Part shown: piece by piece, positions 1 to 9,342 of the stretch
Position numbering within the stretch: the stretch's first letter is position 1
How the letters are laid out: the number at the start of each line of letters is the position of its first letter
Assembly: GCA_018883455.1 (NCBI GenBank)
Contig: VEQC01000003.1
Location: 1-37,464 of the forward strand
Length of the DNA stretch: 37,464 bases
Source of the DNA: Limnohabitans sp.
Lineage (GTDB): Bacteria > Pseudomonadota > Gammaproteobacteria > Burkholderiales > Burkholderiaceae_C
Direction of reading: 5' to 3'
Notes under the pieces: model-generated
Databases searched by the model: none
What the model saw: the letters and a program-made list of their open reading frames with translations, nothing else
Told to the model about the DNA's origin: nothing
Position numbers and translations under genes: made by a program

Positions 1-854
1 CAAACATAGCGCGCCGAGGGCAGCGGGCCCTCCGAGACGTCCGCCACATCTTTGAGAAAGACGGCGCGCCCGCCTTGGGCCGCGACGACCAGATCGGCCA
101 CATCGTCCACCGATTGGAGATAGGGCCCGGCCTCGAGCATGACCGCGCGATTGCCGCCGAGCAAGTTGCCCACCGGCAAACCCATGTTGGCCGATTGCAG
201 GATGCGGCGCAAATCGTCGACCGTGACTTGATGGCTCGCCATGCGCTGGGGATCGATGTGAATCTTGATCGCTCGGCCGGGTCCGCCGAGGGTCACAACG
301 TCGCGCGTGCCGGGCACCCGCTTGATGTCGCTCTCCATGCTCACGGCGAGGCGCTCCAGATCGTAGGCCGATGTCTCGGGGGTGCGGCCGCGCAAGGTGA
401 GCGCCACGATGGGCACGTCATCGATGCCTTTGGGTTTGATGAGGGGCTCGCCCACGCCCAAACCCTTGGGCAGCCAGTCGGCGTTCTCGCGCACGGTGTC
501 GTGCAAACGCACCAGAGCCTCGGTGCGGGGAACGCCCACTTTGAATTGCACGGTCAGGACGGCCATGCCCGGTTGCGAGACCGAGTAGACATGCTCGATG
601 CCGGCGATTTTGGAGAGCACCTGCTCGCCGGGTATGGCGACCATTTGCGACACATCGCGCACGGACGCGCCCGGAAAGGGCACCAGGATGTTGGCCATCG
701 TGACGTTGATTTGCGGCTCTTCCTCGCGCGGCGTGACCAGCACCGCAAAGACACCGAGCAAGAACGCAACCAAGGCCAGCAGTGGCGTGATTTGTGCGTG
801 GAGGAAAAGCGCGGCGATGCGCCCGGAAATTCCCATGGGGTGTGCGTTAGACAT
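1..854 (-). CDS. RND efflux transporter, inner-membrane permease (AcrB/CzcA-like), N-terminal part; truncated by left window edge
   Basis: Open minus-strand frame from ATG at 854: MSNAHPMGISGRIAALFLHAQITPLLALVAFLLGVFAVLVTPREEEPQINVTMANILVPFPGASVRDVSQMV..., the typical N-terminus of RND pumps (TM1 followed by REEEPxI). Absent from the ORF track because it has no stop in the window. Confidence 0.88.
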   Translation of the reverse strand, partial: MSNAHPMGISGRIAALFLHAQITPLLALVAFLLGVFAVLVTPREEEPQINVTMANILVPFPGASVRDVSQMVAIPGEQVLSKIAGIEHVYSVSQPGMAVLTVQFKVGVPRTEALVRLHDTVRENADWLPKGLGVGEPLIKPKGIDDVPIVALTLRGRTPETSAYDLERLAVSMESDIKRVPGTRDVVTLGGPGRAIKIHIDPQRMASHQVTVDDLRRILQSANMGLPVGNLLGGNRAVMLEAGPYLQSVDDVADLVVAAQGGRAVFLKDVADVSEGPLPSARYV

Positions 855-865
855 CAGACCTCCCC

Positions 866-1978
866 TTAGCGCTGAGCGCCCTTGGGGTTATCGCGCGCCG
901 CGCCCGCCAGATGGGGCTGTGCCAGCAATGTCTCGCCCCCCGCCAAGCCCGTGAGCACTTCGACTTGTTCGCCTGAGCGTCGGCCCAGGCGCACATGGCG
1001 CAGCCGGGCCTGGCCTTGGGCGTCGACCACGTACACGCCGGTCATCTCCAAGCGCCGCACGACGGCCTGGGCGGGAATCCAGATGGCGGGCGATGCGGCG
1101 CCCTCCCCTGCGGGCACATAGAGGCGCGCGTGCATGCCGGGCACGAGACCACTGAGGGCCGGGAGGGTGACGCGCACGATGGCGGTGTGGGTCTGGGCAT
1201 CGACCGCCGGCAAGAGCTGATACTGGGTCACGGCTTGGGCACCCGCAGGGGCCAGGCCCGGGATTTCATATTTCAATCCCTCGGCTTTGCCGCTCAAGGC
1301 CCCCATCAAGCCTTGCGGGATGGCCGCCGAGAGTCGCATGACGCTGGGGTCGTGCATGAGGACCAAGGCGCGACCGGGCATGGCCATGTCCCCCAGGGTG
1401 ACGGGAATTTCACTGACCACGCCGGCAAATGGCGCCACCACAGTGAAGAAGCCCGATTGCACTTTGGCGGCATCACTTTGGGCTTGGGTGGCCTGGAGTT
1501 GGGCCTGAGCAGACTCCCACTGCAAACGCGCGCGATCCAAGGCGGCCTGGCTGATGTATTGCTGCTGGAAGAGCTGCTGTTGGCGCTCAAACTCCTGTTG
1601 GGCTACGCGCAATTGGGCGCGGGCGGCTTCGAGTTGGGCCACGCTGCCGAGCACTTGTTGCTGGGCAGCCCGGGCATCGATGCGCAACAGCTCTTGTCCT
1701 GCACGCACGCGATCTCCCGCTTTCACGGGGATGGCCACCACCGTTCCGGGCACCTGGGTGGAGAGCGTGGCTTGGCGCACCGATTCGACCACCGCGTCCA
1801 GTGCGGTCTGACGTTGGGCACTGCCCGGGGCAGGCACGGTCAAGGTGGCGGGGCTGGGCGCGCCCGTTTGGGCCGATGCCACGCTCAGGACCCCCAAGGC
1901 CATGCAGACGGGACGCAGGTGGCGCAGGAGGCGGGAGCGGATGTCACGCAGGGAGAGGCGCAAGGTGGAACGGCTCAT
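866..1978 (-). CDS. RND efflux periplasmic adaptor subunit (HlyD/MFP family)
   Basis: ORF 866..2086; start placed at MSRSTLRLSLRD (1978) because the longer version runs into the divergent ArsR gene. Contains the lipoyl-like segment VPGTVVAIPVKAGDRVRAGQELLRID and long coiled coil; directly upstream of the RND pump. Confidence 0.88.
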   Translation of the reverse strand: MSRSTLRLSLRDIRSRLLRHLRPVCMALGVLSVASAQTGAPSPATLTVPAPGSAQRQTALDAVVESVRQATLSTQVPGTVVAIPVKAGDRVRAGQELLRIDARAAQQQVLGSVAQLEAARAQLRVAQQEFERQQQLFQQQYISQAALDRARLQWESAQAQLQATQAQSDAAKVQSGFFTVVAPFAGVVSEIPVTLGDMAMPGRALVLMHDPSVMRLSAAIPQGLMGALSGKAEGLKYEIPGLAPAGAQAVTQYQLLPAVDAQTHTAIVRVTLPALSGLVPGMHARLYVPAGEGAASPAIWIPAQAVVRRLEMTGVYVVDAQGQARLRHVRLGRRSGEQVEVLTGLAGGETLLAQPHLAGAARDNPKGAQR

Positions 1979-2013
1979 AGATTGTTGTTTGCTTATTTGC
2001 TTGATTGTGCAAT

Positions 2014-2020
2014 AATATAA
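2014..2020 (-). promoter_or_regulatory. Candidate shared operator core TTATATT (site A)
   Basis: AATATAA on + strand in the RND adaptor/ArsR divergent intergenic region; one of five such sites in sulfur-locus intergenic regions. Confidence 0.45.
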
Positions 2021-2065
2021 CATGTTGTTGCCCTTGTTGCAAACCCTGTCTTTGCGAGCCGATTC

Positions 2066-2401
2066 ATGAAAAACCTCACTGACCAAGCCTTAGAAGAGGT
2101 CGCCAGCTACTTCCAAGTCCTCTCCGAGCCCACGCGTCTGAAAATTCTCAATCTGCTGCGCACGGAGGAAATGAGCGTGGGGGAGATCGCCCAACAGGTT
2201 GGCTTTTCGACGGCGAATGTCTCGCGCCATTTAAGCCAGCTCGCCCAGCAAGGACTGATCCGGCGCGCCAGCCGGGGGACAAGTGTGTATTACGCGATTG
2301 CCGATGCGTCGGTGTATGAGCTGTGCGACATCGTGTGCGGCAATATTGCGCGGCAGTACGAGCAAGCCGCGCAGGAGCGCGCGGTGTTTCGGCGCGGATA
2401 A
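2066..2401 (+). CDS. ArsR/SmtB-family winged-helix transcriptional regulator
   Basis: MKNLTDQALEEVASYFQVLSEPTRLKILNLLRTEEMSVGEIAQQVGFSTANVSRHLSQLAQQGLIRRASRGTSVYYAI: canonical ArsR HTH; divergent from the RND operon. Confidence 0.93.
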   Translation: MKNLTDQALEEVASYFQVLSEPTRLKILNLLRTEEMSVGEIAQQVGFSTANVSRHLSQLAQQGLIRRASRGTSVYYAIADASVYELCDIVCGNIARQYEQAAQERAVFRRG

Positions 2402-2405
2402 GGGC

Positions 2406-4139
2406 TTAGCCGATGTAGCCCGGGTTGGGCAGCACGCCTTCGAGTCGAGGGCTGTTGGCTTTGCGCGGGCTGATTTTGCCGCCGCTCGCCTTGAGCCATT
2501 GCTCGACCACTTCCCAGACCGGCTTCAGGTTTTGCTTGCGCGCCTCTTCGGCCACAGGAGCCCACCCCGCCACTTTGTAGGTTTTACCCGCCTCGATGGG
2601 TTTGCCCTTGAGGCGCATGTCGTGGATGCGCTGCCCCATGCGTTCGTTGGGACGACACACATAGGTGAGCCCGCCCACGCGCACCATGTCACCGCCCTGT
2701 TGATAGTAGGGGTCGGGGTTGAAGAGGTTGTCGCACACGTCTTCCAAAATGGTTTTGAGGGTCTCGCCGGTCATGTCGGTGACGGTGGCGAAAGAGTACG
2801 TGGTGGCGGTCATGTCGAGCAGCCACTCGCGCGTGATGGCTTGCCCGGGCAAGAGGGACGTGCCCCAGCGGAAACCGGGTGAGAAGGCGATTTCGGCCCC
2901 TTGCACATCGAGCAAGGCATCGAGAATGAGTTGGTCGCCCGTGCCGTTGAAATTGCCCCGGCGGTAGAGGGTACCCTCCGTGACGGCGAGTTTCTCACTG
3001 AGTTTGGCTTCGTAGGGCGCGCGGATTTTGCGCACCAAGGCGTCCATGTCTTTGTCGGCGGGCAGCATGTTGGCAAACACCGGCAGGAGCTTGTAGCGAA
3101 AGTCACTGACTTTGCGGTCCTTGACTTCGAAATCGAGCACGCCCAGAAACTTGCCGTTGGAGCCGGCATTGGTCACGATGGTTTTGCCACCCTTGTTGCT
3201 CACCAAGGTGGCCACGGGCATGCCATCGTGGGTGTGGCCGCCGAGGATGGCATCGATGCCACTGACCCGCGTGGCCATTTTGAGATCCACGTCCATGCCG
3301 TTGTGGCTCAAGACGACGACGACTTGCGCGCCCTTGGCGCGGGCTTCGTCGACCATCTTTTGCATGTTCTCGTCTTGAATGCCAAACTCCCAGTCGGCCA
3401 CCATGTAGCGAGGGTTGGCAATGGGGGTGTAGGGAAAGGCTTGGCCAATGATGGCGCAGGGCACGCCGTTGATTTCGCGCATCACATAAGGCTTGAAGAC
3501 GGGATCACCGAAATCGTTGGTCTTGATGTTTTGCGCCACGAAATCCACTTTGCCCGCGAAATCCTTTTCAACGATTTCCTTCACCCGCTCCATGCCCAGG
3601 GTGAACTCCCAGTGGCCGGTCATGACATCAACACCAAGGAGTTTGCACGCCTCGACCATGTCTTGGCCCTGGGTCCACAGGCAAGTGCCAGAGCCTTGCC
3701 AGGTGTCCCCCCCATCGAGGAGGAGCGCGCCTGGGCGACTGGCCTTGAGGCGCTTGACCAGGGTGGCGAGATGGGCGAATCCCCCGACCTTGCCGTAGCG
3801 GCGCGCGGCTGCCTCAAACTGGAGCGCCGTCAGCCCGTAGGCCTCGGCGCTGCCCGGACGCAGCCCGGCCGTTTTGAGCAAGTGCTCGCCCACCAGGTGG
3901 GGCAACTGGCCCTTCATACCGGCGATGCCTAGGTTCACGCTGGGCTCGCGGAAGTAAATGGGCAAGAGTTGCGCGTGGCAATCCGTCATGTGCAGAAACG
4001 AAACCTGACCAAAGCGGGGGACCTCGTAGAGGCCCTGCGCCGCACGTCCGGTTTCGGCGTGGGCGTACCCGCTGAGGTTCATGCCGGCCATGCTGCCAGC
4101 CCCCAGTACTTGCATGAATTCGCGTTTGGTCAGGTTCAT
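2406..4139 (-). CDS. soxB: Thiosulfohydrolase SoxB
   Basis: 577 aa; TDCHAQLLPIYFREPSVN, GGDTWQGSG, VVLSHNGMDVD, GGHTHDG: 5'-nucleotidase-like metallophosphatase motifs typical of SoxB; Tat-like N-terminus KREFMQVLG. Confidence 0.96.
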   Translation of the reverse strand: MNLTKREFMQVLGAGSMAGMNLSGYAHAETGRAAQGLYEVPRFGQVSFLHMTDCHAQLLPIYFREPSVNLGIAGMKGQLPHLVGEHLLKTAGLRPGSAEAYGLTALQFEAAARRYGKVGGFAHLATLVKRLKASRPGALLLDGGDTWQGSGTCLWTQGQDMVEACKLLGVDVMTGHWEFTLGMERVKEIVEKDFAGKVDFVAQNIKTNDFGDPVFKPYVMREINGVPCAIIGQAFPYTPIANPRYMVADWEFGIQDENMQKMVDEARAKGAQVVVVLSHNGMDVDLKMATRVSGIDAILGGHTHDGMPVATLVSNKGGKTIVTNAGSNGKFLGVLDFEVKDRKVSDFRYKLLPVFANMLPADKDMDALVRKIRAPYEAKLSEKLAVTEGTLYRRGNFNGTGDQLILDALLDVQGAEIAFSPGFRWGTSLLPGQAITREWLLDMTATTYSFATVTDMTGETLKTILEDVCDNLFNPDPYYQQGGDMVRVGGLTYVCRPNERMGQRIHDMRLKGKPIEAGKTYKVAGWAPVAEEARKQNLKPVWEVVEQWLKASGGKISPRKANSPRLEGVLPNPGYIG

Positions 4140-4158
4140 GGTTCGTTTCTGCCCGGGA

Positions 4159-4470
4159 TCAGCTCACGGTGGCTTCGTCGGTACGGGTATCGCCCTTGTT
4201 GTCTTTCCAAGTGACGGCCACTTTGTCGCCGGCTTTGGCGCCCTTGATGGCGAACTGCAAGAAGGGGTTCTTGGAGACGGCGGGGCCCCATTCGGCGGTC
4301 ATGACGGTCTTGCCGTTGTGGGTTGCGGTGACGTCGGTGATGTGCCAAGCGGGCACGAGTTTGCCCGCCGCATCTCTGCGTTGGCCGGACTCCATCTCGT
4401 GGCTCATGAGGACGCGGACGGTGGCTTTGTCGCCAGAGGCTTGGGCGCGAATGCGCATCGGGTCTGCCAT
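4159..4470 (-). CDS. soxZ: Thiosulfate oxidation carrier complex protein SoxZ
   Basis: 103 aa; MADPMRIRAQASGDKATVRVLMSHEMESGQRRDAAGKLVPAWHI; between soxY and soxB. Confidence 0.95.
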   Translation of the reverse strand: MADPMRIRAQASGDKATVRVLMSHEMESGQRRDAAGKLVPAWHITDVTATHNGKTVMTAEWGPAVSKNPFLQFAIKGAKAGDKVAVTWKDNKGDTRTDEATVS

Positions 4471-4503
4471 GGTGTTTCTCCTGTTTGTTGCAATCGGGGC
4501 GAA

Positions 4504-4956
4504 TTAACCGCCGCAGCCACCGAGGGTGACCTTGACTTCTTTTTTGGCAAAAAGGGCTTTGCCGTCGTTGGTGATGGCCACGGCGTAGACATCGGAGGAC
4601 TGACCCATCTTGGCGCGCGTGGCGAAGTTGGCATCGACCTCTGGGGAGACGTTAAAGAGCGCCACTAACAAGGAGGGGTTTTTCTCCACCAACACGAGCA
4701 GGTGCTTGACGTTGGGCAGGCTTGTGGAGACGCCCAAAGGCACGACGGCGCCGTTTTCGGCGATGTCCGGACCGGTGATGGTGACGTCTTTGCTTTCGGT
4801 GGGCGCGCCGGCACCGACGACCTTGGCGACATCGGCCACGGTCTTGGCGTCAAACGCCGCTTTGTTGAAGGCGTGCGCGAACTGCGGGAACCCGGCACCA
4901 GCGAGCAGGCCGGCGACGGCCACGCTGCTTTGCAACGCTTGTCGACGAGTCGTCAT
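4504..4956 (-). CDS. soxY: Thiosulfate oxidation carrier protein SoxY
   Basis: 150 aa with Tat signal TRRQALQSS and C-terminal swinging-arm motif ...VKVTLGGCGG at the terminus. Confidence 0.97.
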   Translation of the reverse strand: MTTRRQALQSSVAVAGLLAGAGFPQFAHAFNKAAFDAKTVADVAKVVGAGAPTESKDVTITGPDIAENGAVVPLGVSTSLPNVKHLLVLVEKNPSLLVALFNVSPEVDANFATRAKMGQSSDVYAVAITNDGKALFAKKEVKVTLGGCGG

Positions 4957-4984
4957 GAAATTCTCCTATGACAGTAAAGAAAGG

Positions 4985-6061
4985 TTACTTTTTGGCGCCT
5001 TGCGCAATCCAGCTGGCGATGGATTGCGCATCCGCGTCCGGGATGTTTTGCGCTGGCATGGGGATTTGACCCCACACGCCAACACCGCCAGCCTTGATTT
5101 TGCCAGTGATGTAGTCTGCTTTGCCAGCGTGCTTTTTGGCGATGTCCGCAAAACTCGGGCCCACGAGCTTGCGATCGACCGCGTGGCAAGCCGTGCAGGC
5201 ATACTTTCCAAGTAATGCCTGCGCTTGGCGGGATCCGCCATCGTCGGCTTTGGGCGGTGCGGCCGCCTGAGGCGCCTTGGCCACCGGGGGCGTGGCCCCT
5301 TCGGGCTTGGTGGTGTCTACGCCGATTTGTTGGCCCACGAGGCGGTTTTGCTCGGCCAGATTGCCATGGGCGTTGCGGGCAAAGGCGGGTAGGAAGGAAC
5401 TGACCTTGACCTCGGGCACGCAATCTTTCATGCACAAGGTGTTGGCGGTATCGGGCTTTTTCGTGCCGTTGAACTCTTGGCCCGGCCACATGGCGTGCTG
5501 CGTGCTCATGCCGTTGCGGTTGGGCATGCGCTTTTGCACCTCGGCGATGTTTTGATCGGAGAGGATGAAGTTGTCCGGCACGATGTTGCCCAAATTGAGC
5601 AGGTAAGCCACGACGCCGTAAACCTCCTCGGTTTTGAGCGATTTCGGCTGGGTCCAGGGCATGGCCCGGTTGATGTAATCCCACAGGGTCGAGACGGTGG
5701 CGACCTTCATGAGGGTGGTGCGCCCTGGGTAATCGGTGCGGGAGAGGTTGGCCACCCGTCCGGTTTCGATGTCTTTGGCGGTGGTGCCGCCCACGAGCGG
5801 GCTAAAGACCTCGTTGGACTCGCCAAAAATGCCATGGCATTGGGCGCATTTGGCTTCCCAAACCTCTTGTCCGAGCGCCACCGAGCCCGAACCGGGGGGC
5901 AAGCCTTTGAAGTCGGGGCGCACGTCGATGTCCCAGGCGGCAATTTCTTTGGCTGTGGCAAGACGGCCCACATTGGGGTACTTGGCCGATTGGGCGAGCG
6001 CGAGCGAGCCCGTCAAGCACAGGCCCAGCAGCACCGCCATGGATTTACGAGAGCTGAACAT
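4985..6061 (-). CDS. soxD: Diheme c-type cytochrome SoxD (sulfane dehydrogenase subunit)
   Basis: Start at MFSSRKSMAVLLGLCLTGSLALAQ (6061) with signal peptide; two heme motifs CAQCH and CTACH; overlaps the end of soxC by 17 bp. The ORF-track extension to 6517 overlaps soxC and is not used. Confidence 0.93.
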   Translation of the reverse strand: MFSSRKSMAVLLGLCLTGSLALAQSAKYPNVGRLATAKEIAAWDIDVRPDFKGLPPGSGSVALGQEVWEAKCAQCHGIFGESNEVFSPLVGGTTAKDIETGRVANLSRTDYPGRTTLMKVATVSTLWDYINRAMPWTQPKSLKTEEVYGVVAYLLNLGNIVPDNFILSDQNIAEVQKRMPNRNGMSTQHAMWPGQEFNGTKKPDTANTLCMKDCVPEVKVSSFLPAFARNAHGNLAEQNRLVGQQIGVDTTKPEGATPPVAKAPQAAAPPKADDGGSRQAQALLGKYACTACHAVDRKLVGPSFADIAKKHAGKADYITGKIKAGGVGVWGQIPMPAQNIPDADAQSIASWIAQGAKK

Positions 6062-7418
6062 TCTTGACCTCCCCGTTCTCCTGCACCAACCAAGACTGAA
6101 TGGCGTTGTTGTGATAGATAGAGCGCGTGCCGCGCACCTCGCGGAGTTGGCGGTAGTTGGGTTGCACGAAGCCCGTCTCGTCCTGCGCGCGGCTTTGGAT
6201 GATGGCGGGCTTGCCGTCCCACACCCAATCGAGGTTAAACCGCGTGAGGGCCTTGGAGAGCACCGGTGTCTCCAGCCGCGTGGGACGCCAATTGCGCCCA
6301 CCGTCAACCGAGACGTCAACGCGTTTGACCTTGCCACGGCCCGACCAGGCCAAGCCCGTGATGTTGTAGAACCCCTTGTCGAGCAAGACTTGACCACCCG
6401 AGGGGGTGGTGACCACACTCTTGCATTCTTGGATGCTGGTGTACTGCCGGTGCAAGCCGTTGGGCATGAGGTCCATGTAGTGAATGGCTTCATCCTTGGT
6501 GGCATAGGGCATGTCACCCACTTCGATGCGGCGCAGGTATTTCACCCAGCTCACCCCTTGCACGCCGGGGACCACCAAGCGCAGGGGATAGCCGTTTTCA
6601 GGGCGCAGCATTTCCCCGTTTTGGCCATAGGCCACTAGCACCTCGCCCGAGGTGATGAGGCTCATGGGAATGGTGCGCGTCATGGAGGAGCCATCGGCAC
6701 CTTCGGCCAAGATGAACTTGGCGCGTTTGAGATCGATGCCCGCGAGCTCGAGCAGCGTGATGAGGGGCACGCCAGTGAACTCGCTGCAGGAGATCATGCC
6801 GTGGGTGTACTGCACCGTGGGCACGGCCACGTTGGCCCACTCCACTGCGGAGTTGGCCCCGCACTCGATGAAATGAAACCGCGAGACCGAGGGCAGGCGC
6901 ATGATTTCGTCCATGGTGAACACCATTTGGTGTTTCACCAAGCCGTTGATCATGAGGCGATGCTTGGAGGGATCGATGTCCCACCAGCCCTGGTGATGGC
7001 GCTCGAAATGCAAGCCACTGGGCGTGACGATGCCAAAGAGGGATTGCAAGGGCGCGAACGACACCGAGGCTTGGTTGGTTTGGGTGAGGCCAGGGCTTTG
7101 GCGGCGCTGGAGGTTGGACTCATACACCGAGGGCACCCCATAACCATTGTTCGCCGCAACCCCCTGCCCCAAGCCCTTGCTGTGCTCGGGCAGTTGAAGG
7201 ATATTGGGGTCACCCCCTTCAGTGGGAACCGGGTTGCCTTGGGCCAAGACGGCGGGTGTCGCCACCCCGGCTGCAGCGGCGGCAAAGGCGCTGCGGATGA
7301 AGTCTCGACGGCCCTTTTTGCCTTCTGCAAAAACTTGCCGAATGCCCGAGGCATCGAGAAAATGTTCGGGCGCTTTGATCAAACGTCCTGAGGTGCGGGA
7401 GGAAGCGGTTTGTTTCAC
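6045..7418 (-). CDS. soxC: Sulfite dehydrogenase/sulfane dehydrogenase molybdopterin subunit SoxC
   Basis: 457 aa; Tat motif RRDFIRSAFAAAAAG; sulfite-oxidase fold segments (HFIECGANSAVEWANVAVPTVQYTHGMISCSEFTGVPL, YPLRLVVPGVQGVSWVKYLRRIEV). Confidence 0.95.
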   Translation of the reverse strand: MKQTASSRTSGRLIKAPEHFLDASGIRQVFAEGKKGRRDFIRSAFAAAAAGVATPAVLAQGNPVPTEGGDPNILQLPEHSKGLGQGVAANNGYGVPSVYESNLQRRQSPGLTQTNQASVSFAPLQSLFGIVTPSGLHFERHHQGWWDIDPSKHRLMINGLVKHQMVFTMDEIMRLPSVSRFHFIECGANSAVEWANVAVPTVQYTHGMISCSEFTGVPLITLLELAGIDLKRAKFILAEGADGSSMTRTIPMSLITSGEVLVAYGQNGEMLRPENGYPLRLVVPGVQGVSWVKYLRRIEVGDMPYATKDEAIHYMDLMPNGLHRQYTSIQECKSVVTTPSGGQVLLDKGFYNITGLAWSGRGKVKRVDVSVDGGRNWRPTRLETPVLSKALTRFNLDWVWDGKPAIIQSRAQDETGFVQPNYRQLREVRGTRSIYHNNAIQSWLVQENGEVKNVQLS

Positions 7419-7480
7419 TGCGGCTCCATGACAAAGTGTTGCGCCGTTGATTCAGGGGAATCCTTTAAATCAGCATTTAA

Positions 7481-7487
7481 TTATATT
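7481..7487 (+). promoter_or_regulatory. Candidate shared operator core TTATATT (site B), upstream of soxC
   Basis: AGCATTTAATTATATTATG in the 142-bp gap between the cytochrome c stop and the soxC start. Confidence 0.45.
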
Positions 7488-7560
7488 ATGAACCACTAAT
7501 TTAAACGATTTCTGACCGAAAGACTTTCAGGGTAATCCTGCATGCGAAGAAGGCGTGTCT

Positions 7561-7887
7561 TCACTTTTCTTTGAACTTGTAATGGTCTCTGTTCAAGACA
7601 GCGGCAACGGCCGTGGAGTCTTCCGGGAAAAAACCGAGGTTGAGTTGGGTGCTGCAGTACTCGACCATGCCCCGCAAAAGCCCGGGCGTGTTGATGCGCC
7701 CCTTGGGGTTGTAGATGTCGTCGCCATTGCCCCCCACGTTGCGGATATGGCAGGCCGTGCATTTGTGCTCGGCAATGAGTTGCTCGCCCAATTTAAGGTC
7801 GGCCCCCTTGAAAATGGCGGGGGTTTGGGCGTGCGCCACAGCGCCCCCGAAGCCAAGGGTGACAAGCAAGCACAGGACTGTTTTCAT
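7561..7887 (-). CDS. Small periplasmic monoheme c-type cytochrome
   Basis: 108 aa, signal peptide ending AHAQ, heme motif CTACH, ORF ends just upstream of soxC. Confidence 0.88.
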   Translation of the reverse strand: MKTVLCLLVTLGFGGAVAHAQTPAIFKGADLKLGEQLIAEHKCTACHIRNVGGNGDDIYNPKGRINTPGLLRGMVEYCSTQLNLGFFPEDSTAVAAVLNRDHYKFKEK

Positions 7888-7897
7888 GGGGAATTCC

Positions 7898-8389
7898 TCA
7901 AGCGTTCACCGCCTTTTTGGCCAATCGATACTGTTCTTCCAAATAACTGCCATAGAAATCCGGGATGGAAGCGCCCACCAAGCGGCGTGCAACCTCACGT
8001 CCTTGGGGGCCTAAAAAGAGCACCGTGGGCGCGATGCGCACTTTGCGCTGACGCGCCCAATCATCCTGAGTCAGGGTCTGGCCGTCAATGTCGCGAAACA
8101 CCCGTCGATCGCGCAGGTCAATTTGCACGATGTGCGCCCCTTGGGCGCGCAGGTGCACCAAATGATGCTCGCGCACCGTATGGCAATAGGCGCAACCTGG
8201 CAAACTCACCATGACGATGAGCGGCTCGCCCGCGCGCAGGGCACGCGTGAGGGCTTCGTCCAGCGAATCTGGTGCGGGCAACGCAGCCGCGGGGCCCGTC
8301 GCCCCCACCCCCATCCAGGCGCCCAAGCCCCAGAGGGCGATCAGCCCCAGTGCGGTGCGGCGGGCGATGGCGGGATGCGACAAAGTCAT
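7898..8389 (-). CDS. Exported thioredoxin-fold protein (SoxW-like)
   Basis: 163 aa; N-terminal signal-like region, LIVMVSLPGCAYCHTVREHH (CxxC) and IAPTVLFLGPQGRE with cis-Pro; 4-bp overlap with upstream MBL gene. Confidence 0.82.
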   Translation of the reverse strand: MTLSHPAIARRTALGLIALWGLGAWMGVGATGPAAALPAPDSLDEALTRALRAGEPLIVMVSLPGCAYCHTVREHHLVHLRAQGAHIVQIDLRDRRVFRDIDGQTLTQDDWARQRKVRIAPTVLFLGPQGREVARRLVGASIPDFYGSYLEEQYRLAKKAVNA

Positions 8390-9342
8390 TTGCTTTCTTG
8401 CTCCATCAGCAAGTAGGTGTTGTAGGCGTTCATGCGATTTGCCGACTTGAACAAGGGCAGGTTTTCAAAGCGACGCCAATCGGTTTGGCGATAGGCTTCC
8501 TCGAAAGGCACCATGTCGGCGGCGGCTTTGCCCATGGTCTCCCGAATGTAGCGCAGGTAGTCGCGTGTGAGGGTGATGTCTTGTTGGGCGTCTCGCGTCT
8601 CAGGGCCATGACCCGGCACGATGACTTGGGCGTCGAACGCCAGCAGGCGATCGAGCGCCAACACCCAGCGACGGCTATCGGCCTGTCCGACAAAGGGGAT
8701 GCGGTTGCGAAACACCAAATCCCCGGCAAACAAAACCTTGCGGGAGGGCACATAGATCACCAAGTCTTCGGCGGTGTGGGATGGGCCGACGGGGTGGACT
8801 TGGATGTCGATTCCGCCCAGCGTGAGGGTTTGAGGGCCCTGAATCCAGCGATCGGCGCTCACCAATCGGGTGTGCTCGTCAATCCAGGGTTTGAGGGTTT
8901 GGCGCGAGGCAACCAAGCGTGAGGCAGCAGACTCGGAGTTGAGGTACTCGCGTGCACGCTCGTGGGCCAGGATTTGGGCGCCCGCTTCCTTCAGGACTTG
9001 CAGACCATAAATGTGGTCGGCGTGGTAGTGGGTGAGGATCACCCACTTCACGGGCAGGGACGTGCGCTTTTGAATTTCCGCCAGCAAGCGACGCGCGAGT
9101 TCGGGCGAGCCCAGGGCGTCGATGACCACGACCCCTTCGGGCGTGATGACAAAGCCGGCGTTGGAGATGAAGTTTTGGTTGGCGGGGGAGCCCAGCTCCG
9201 AGAGTCCCTGGACCATGAACACGCCTGGGGCGAGCTCGCGCGCGCTCATGGGTGGCGCGGTGGGTGTGGCGAGCCCCCACCCGCCCCAAAGGACCATGGC
9301 GCACACGCCCAGGTGAAGGGCCCTGCGCAGAACTTGCTTCAC
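8386..9342 (-). CDS. MBL-fold metallo-hydrolase (SoxH / quinoprotein relay system hydrolase-like), exported
   Basis: GTG start at 9342 overlaps the upstream CMD stop (GTGA); motifs ILTHYHADHIYG, VGPSHTAEDLVIYVPSRKVLFAGDLVF, VIVPGHGPE. Confidence 0.87.
   Translation of the reverse strand: MKQVLRRALHLGVCAMVLWGGWGLATPTAPPMSARELAPGVFMVQGLSELGSPANQNFISNAGFVITPEGVVVIDALGSPELARRLLAEIQKRTSLPVKWVILTHYHADHIYGLQVLKEAGAQILAHERAREYLNSESAASRLVASRQTLKPWIDEHTRLVSADRWIQGPQTLTLGGIDIQVHPVGPSHTAEDLVIYVPSRKVLFAGDLVFRNRIPFVGQADSRRWVLALDRLLAFDAQVIVPGHGPETRDAQQDITLTRDYLRYIRETMGKAAADMVPFEEAYRQTDWRRFENLPLFKSANRMNAYNTYLLMEQESK

Noticed and set aside
995-2020. 341-aa plus-strand ORF antisense to the RND adaptor
   Set aside because: High-GC shadow ORF, His/Gly/Arg-rich with no recognisable domain; the opposite strand has a clear HlyD-family protein.
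2901-3932. 343-aa plus-strand ORF antisense to soxB
   Set aside because: Composition typical of antisense shadow ORFs; SoxB on the minus strand is unambiguous.
4985-6517. 510-aa version of SoxD in the ORF track
   Set aside because: N-terminal ~150 residues overlap soxC out of frame and look non-coding; signal peptide starts at 6061.
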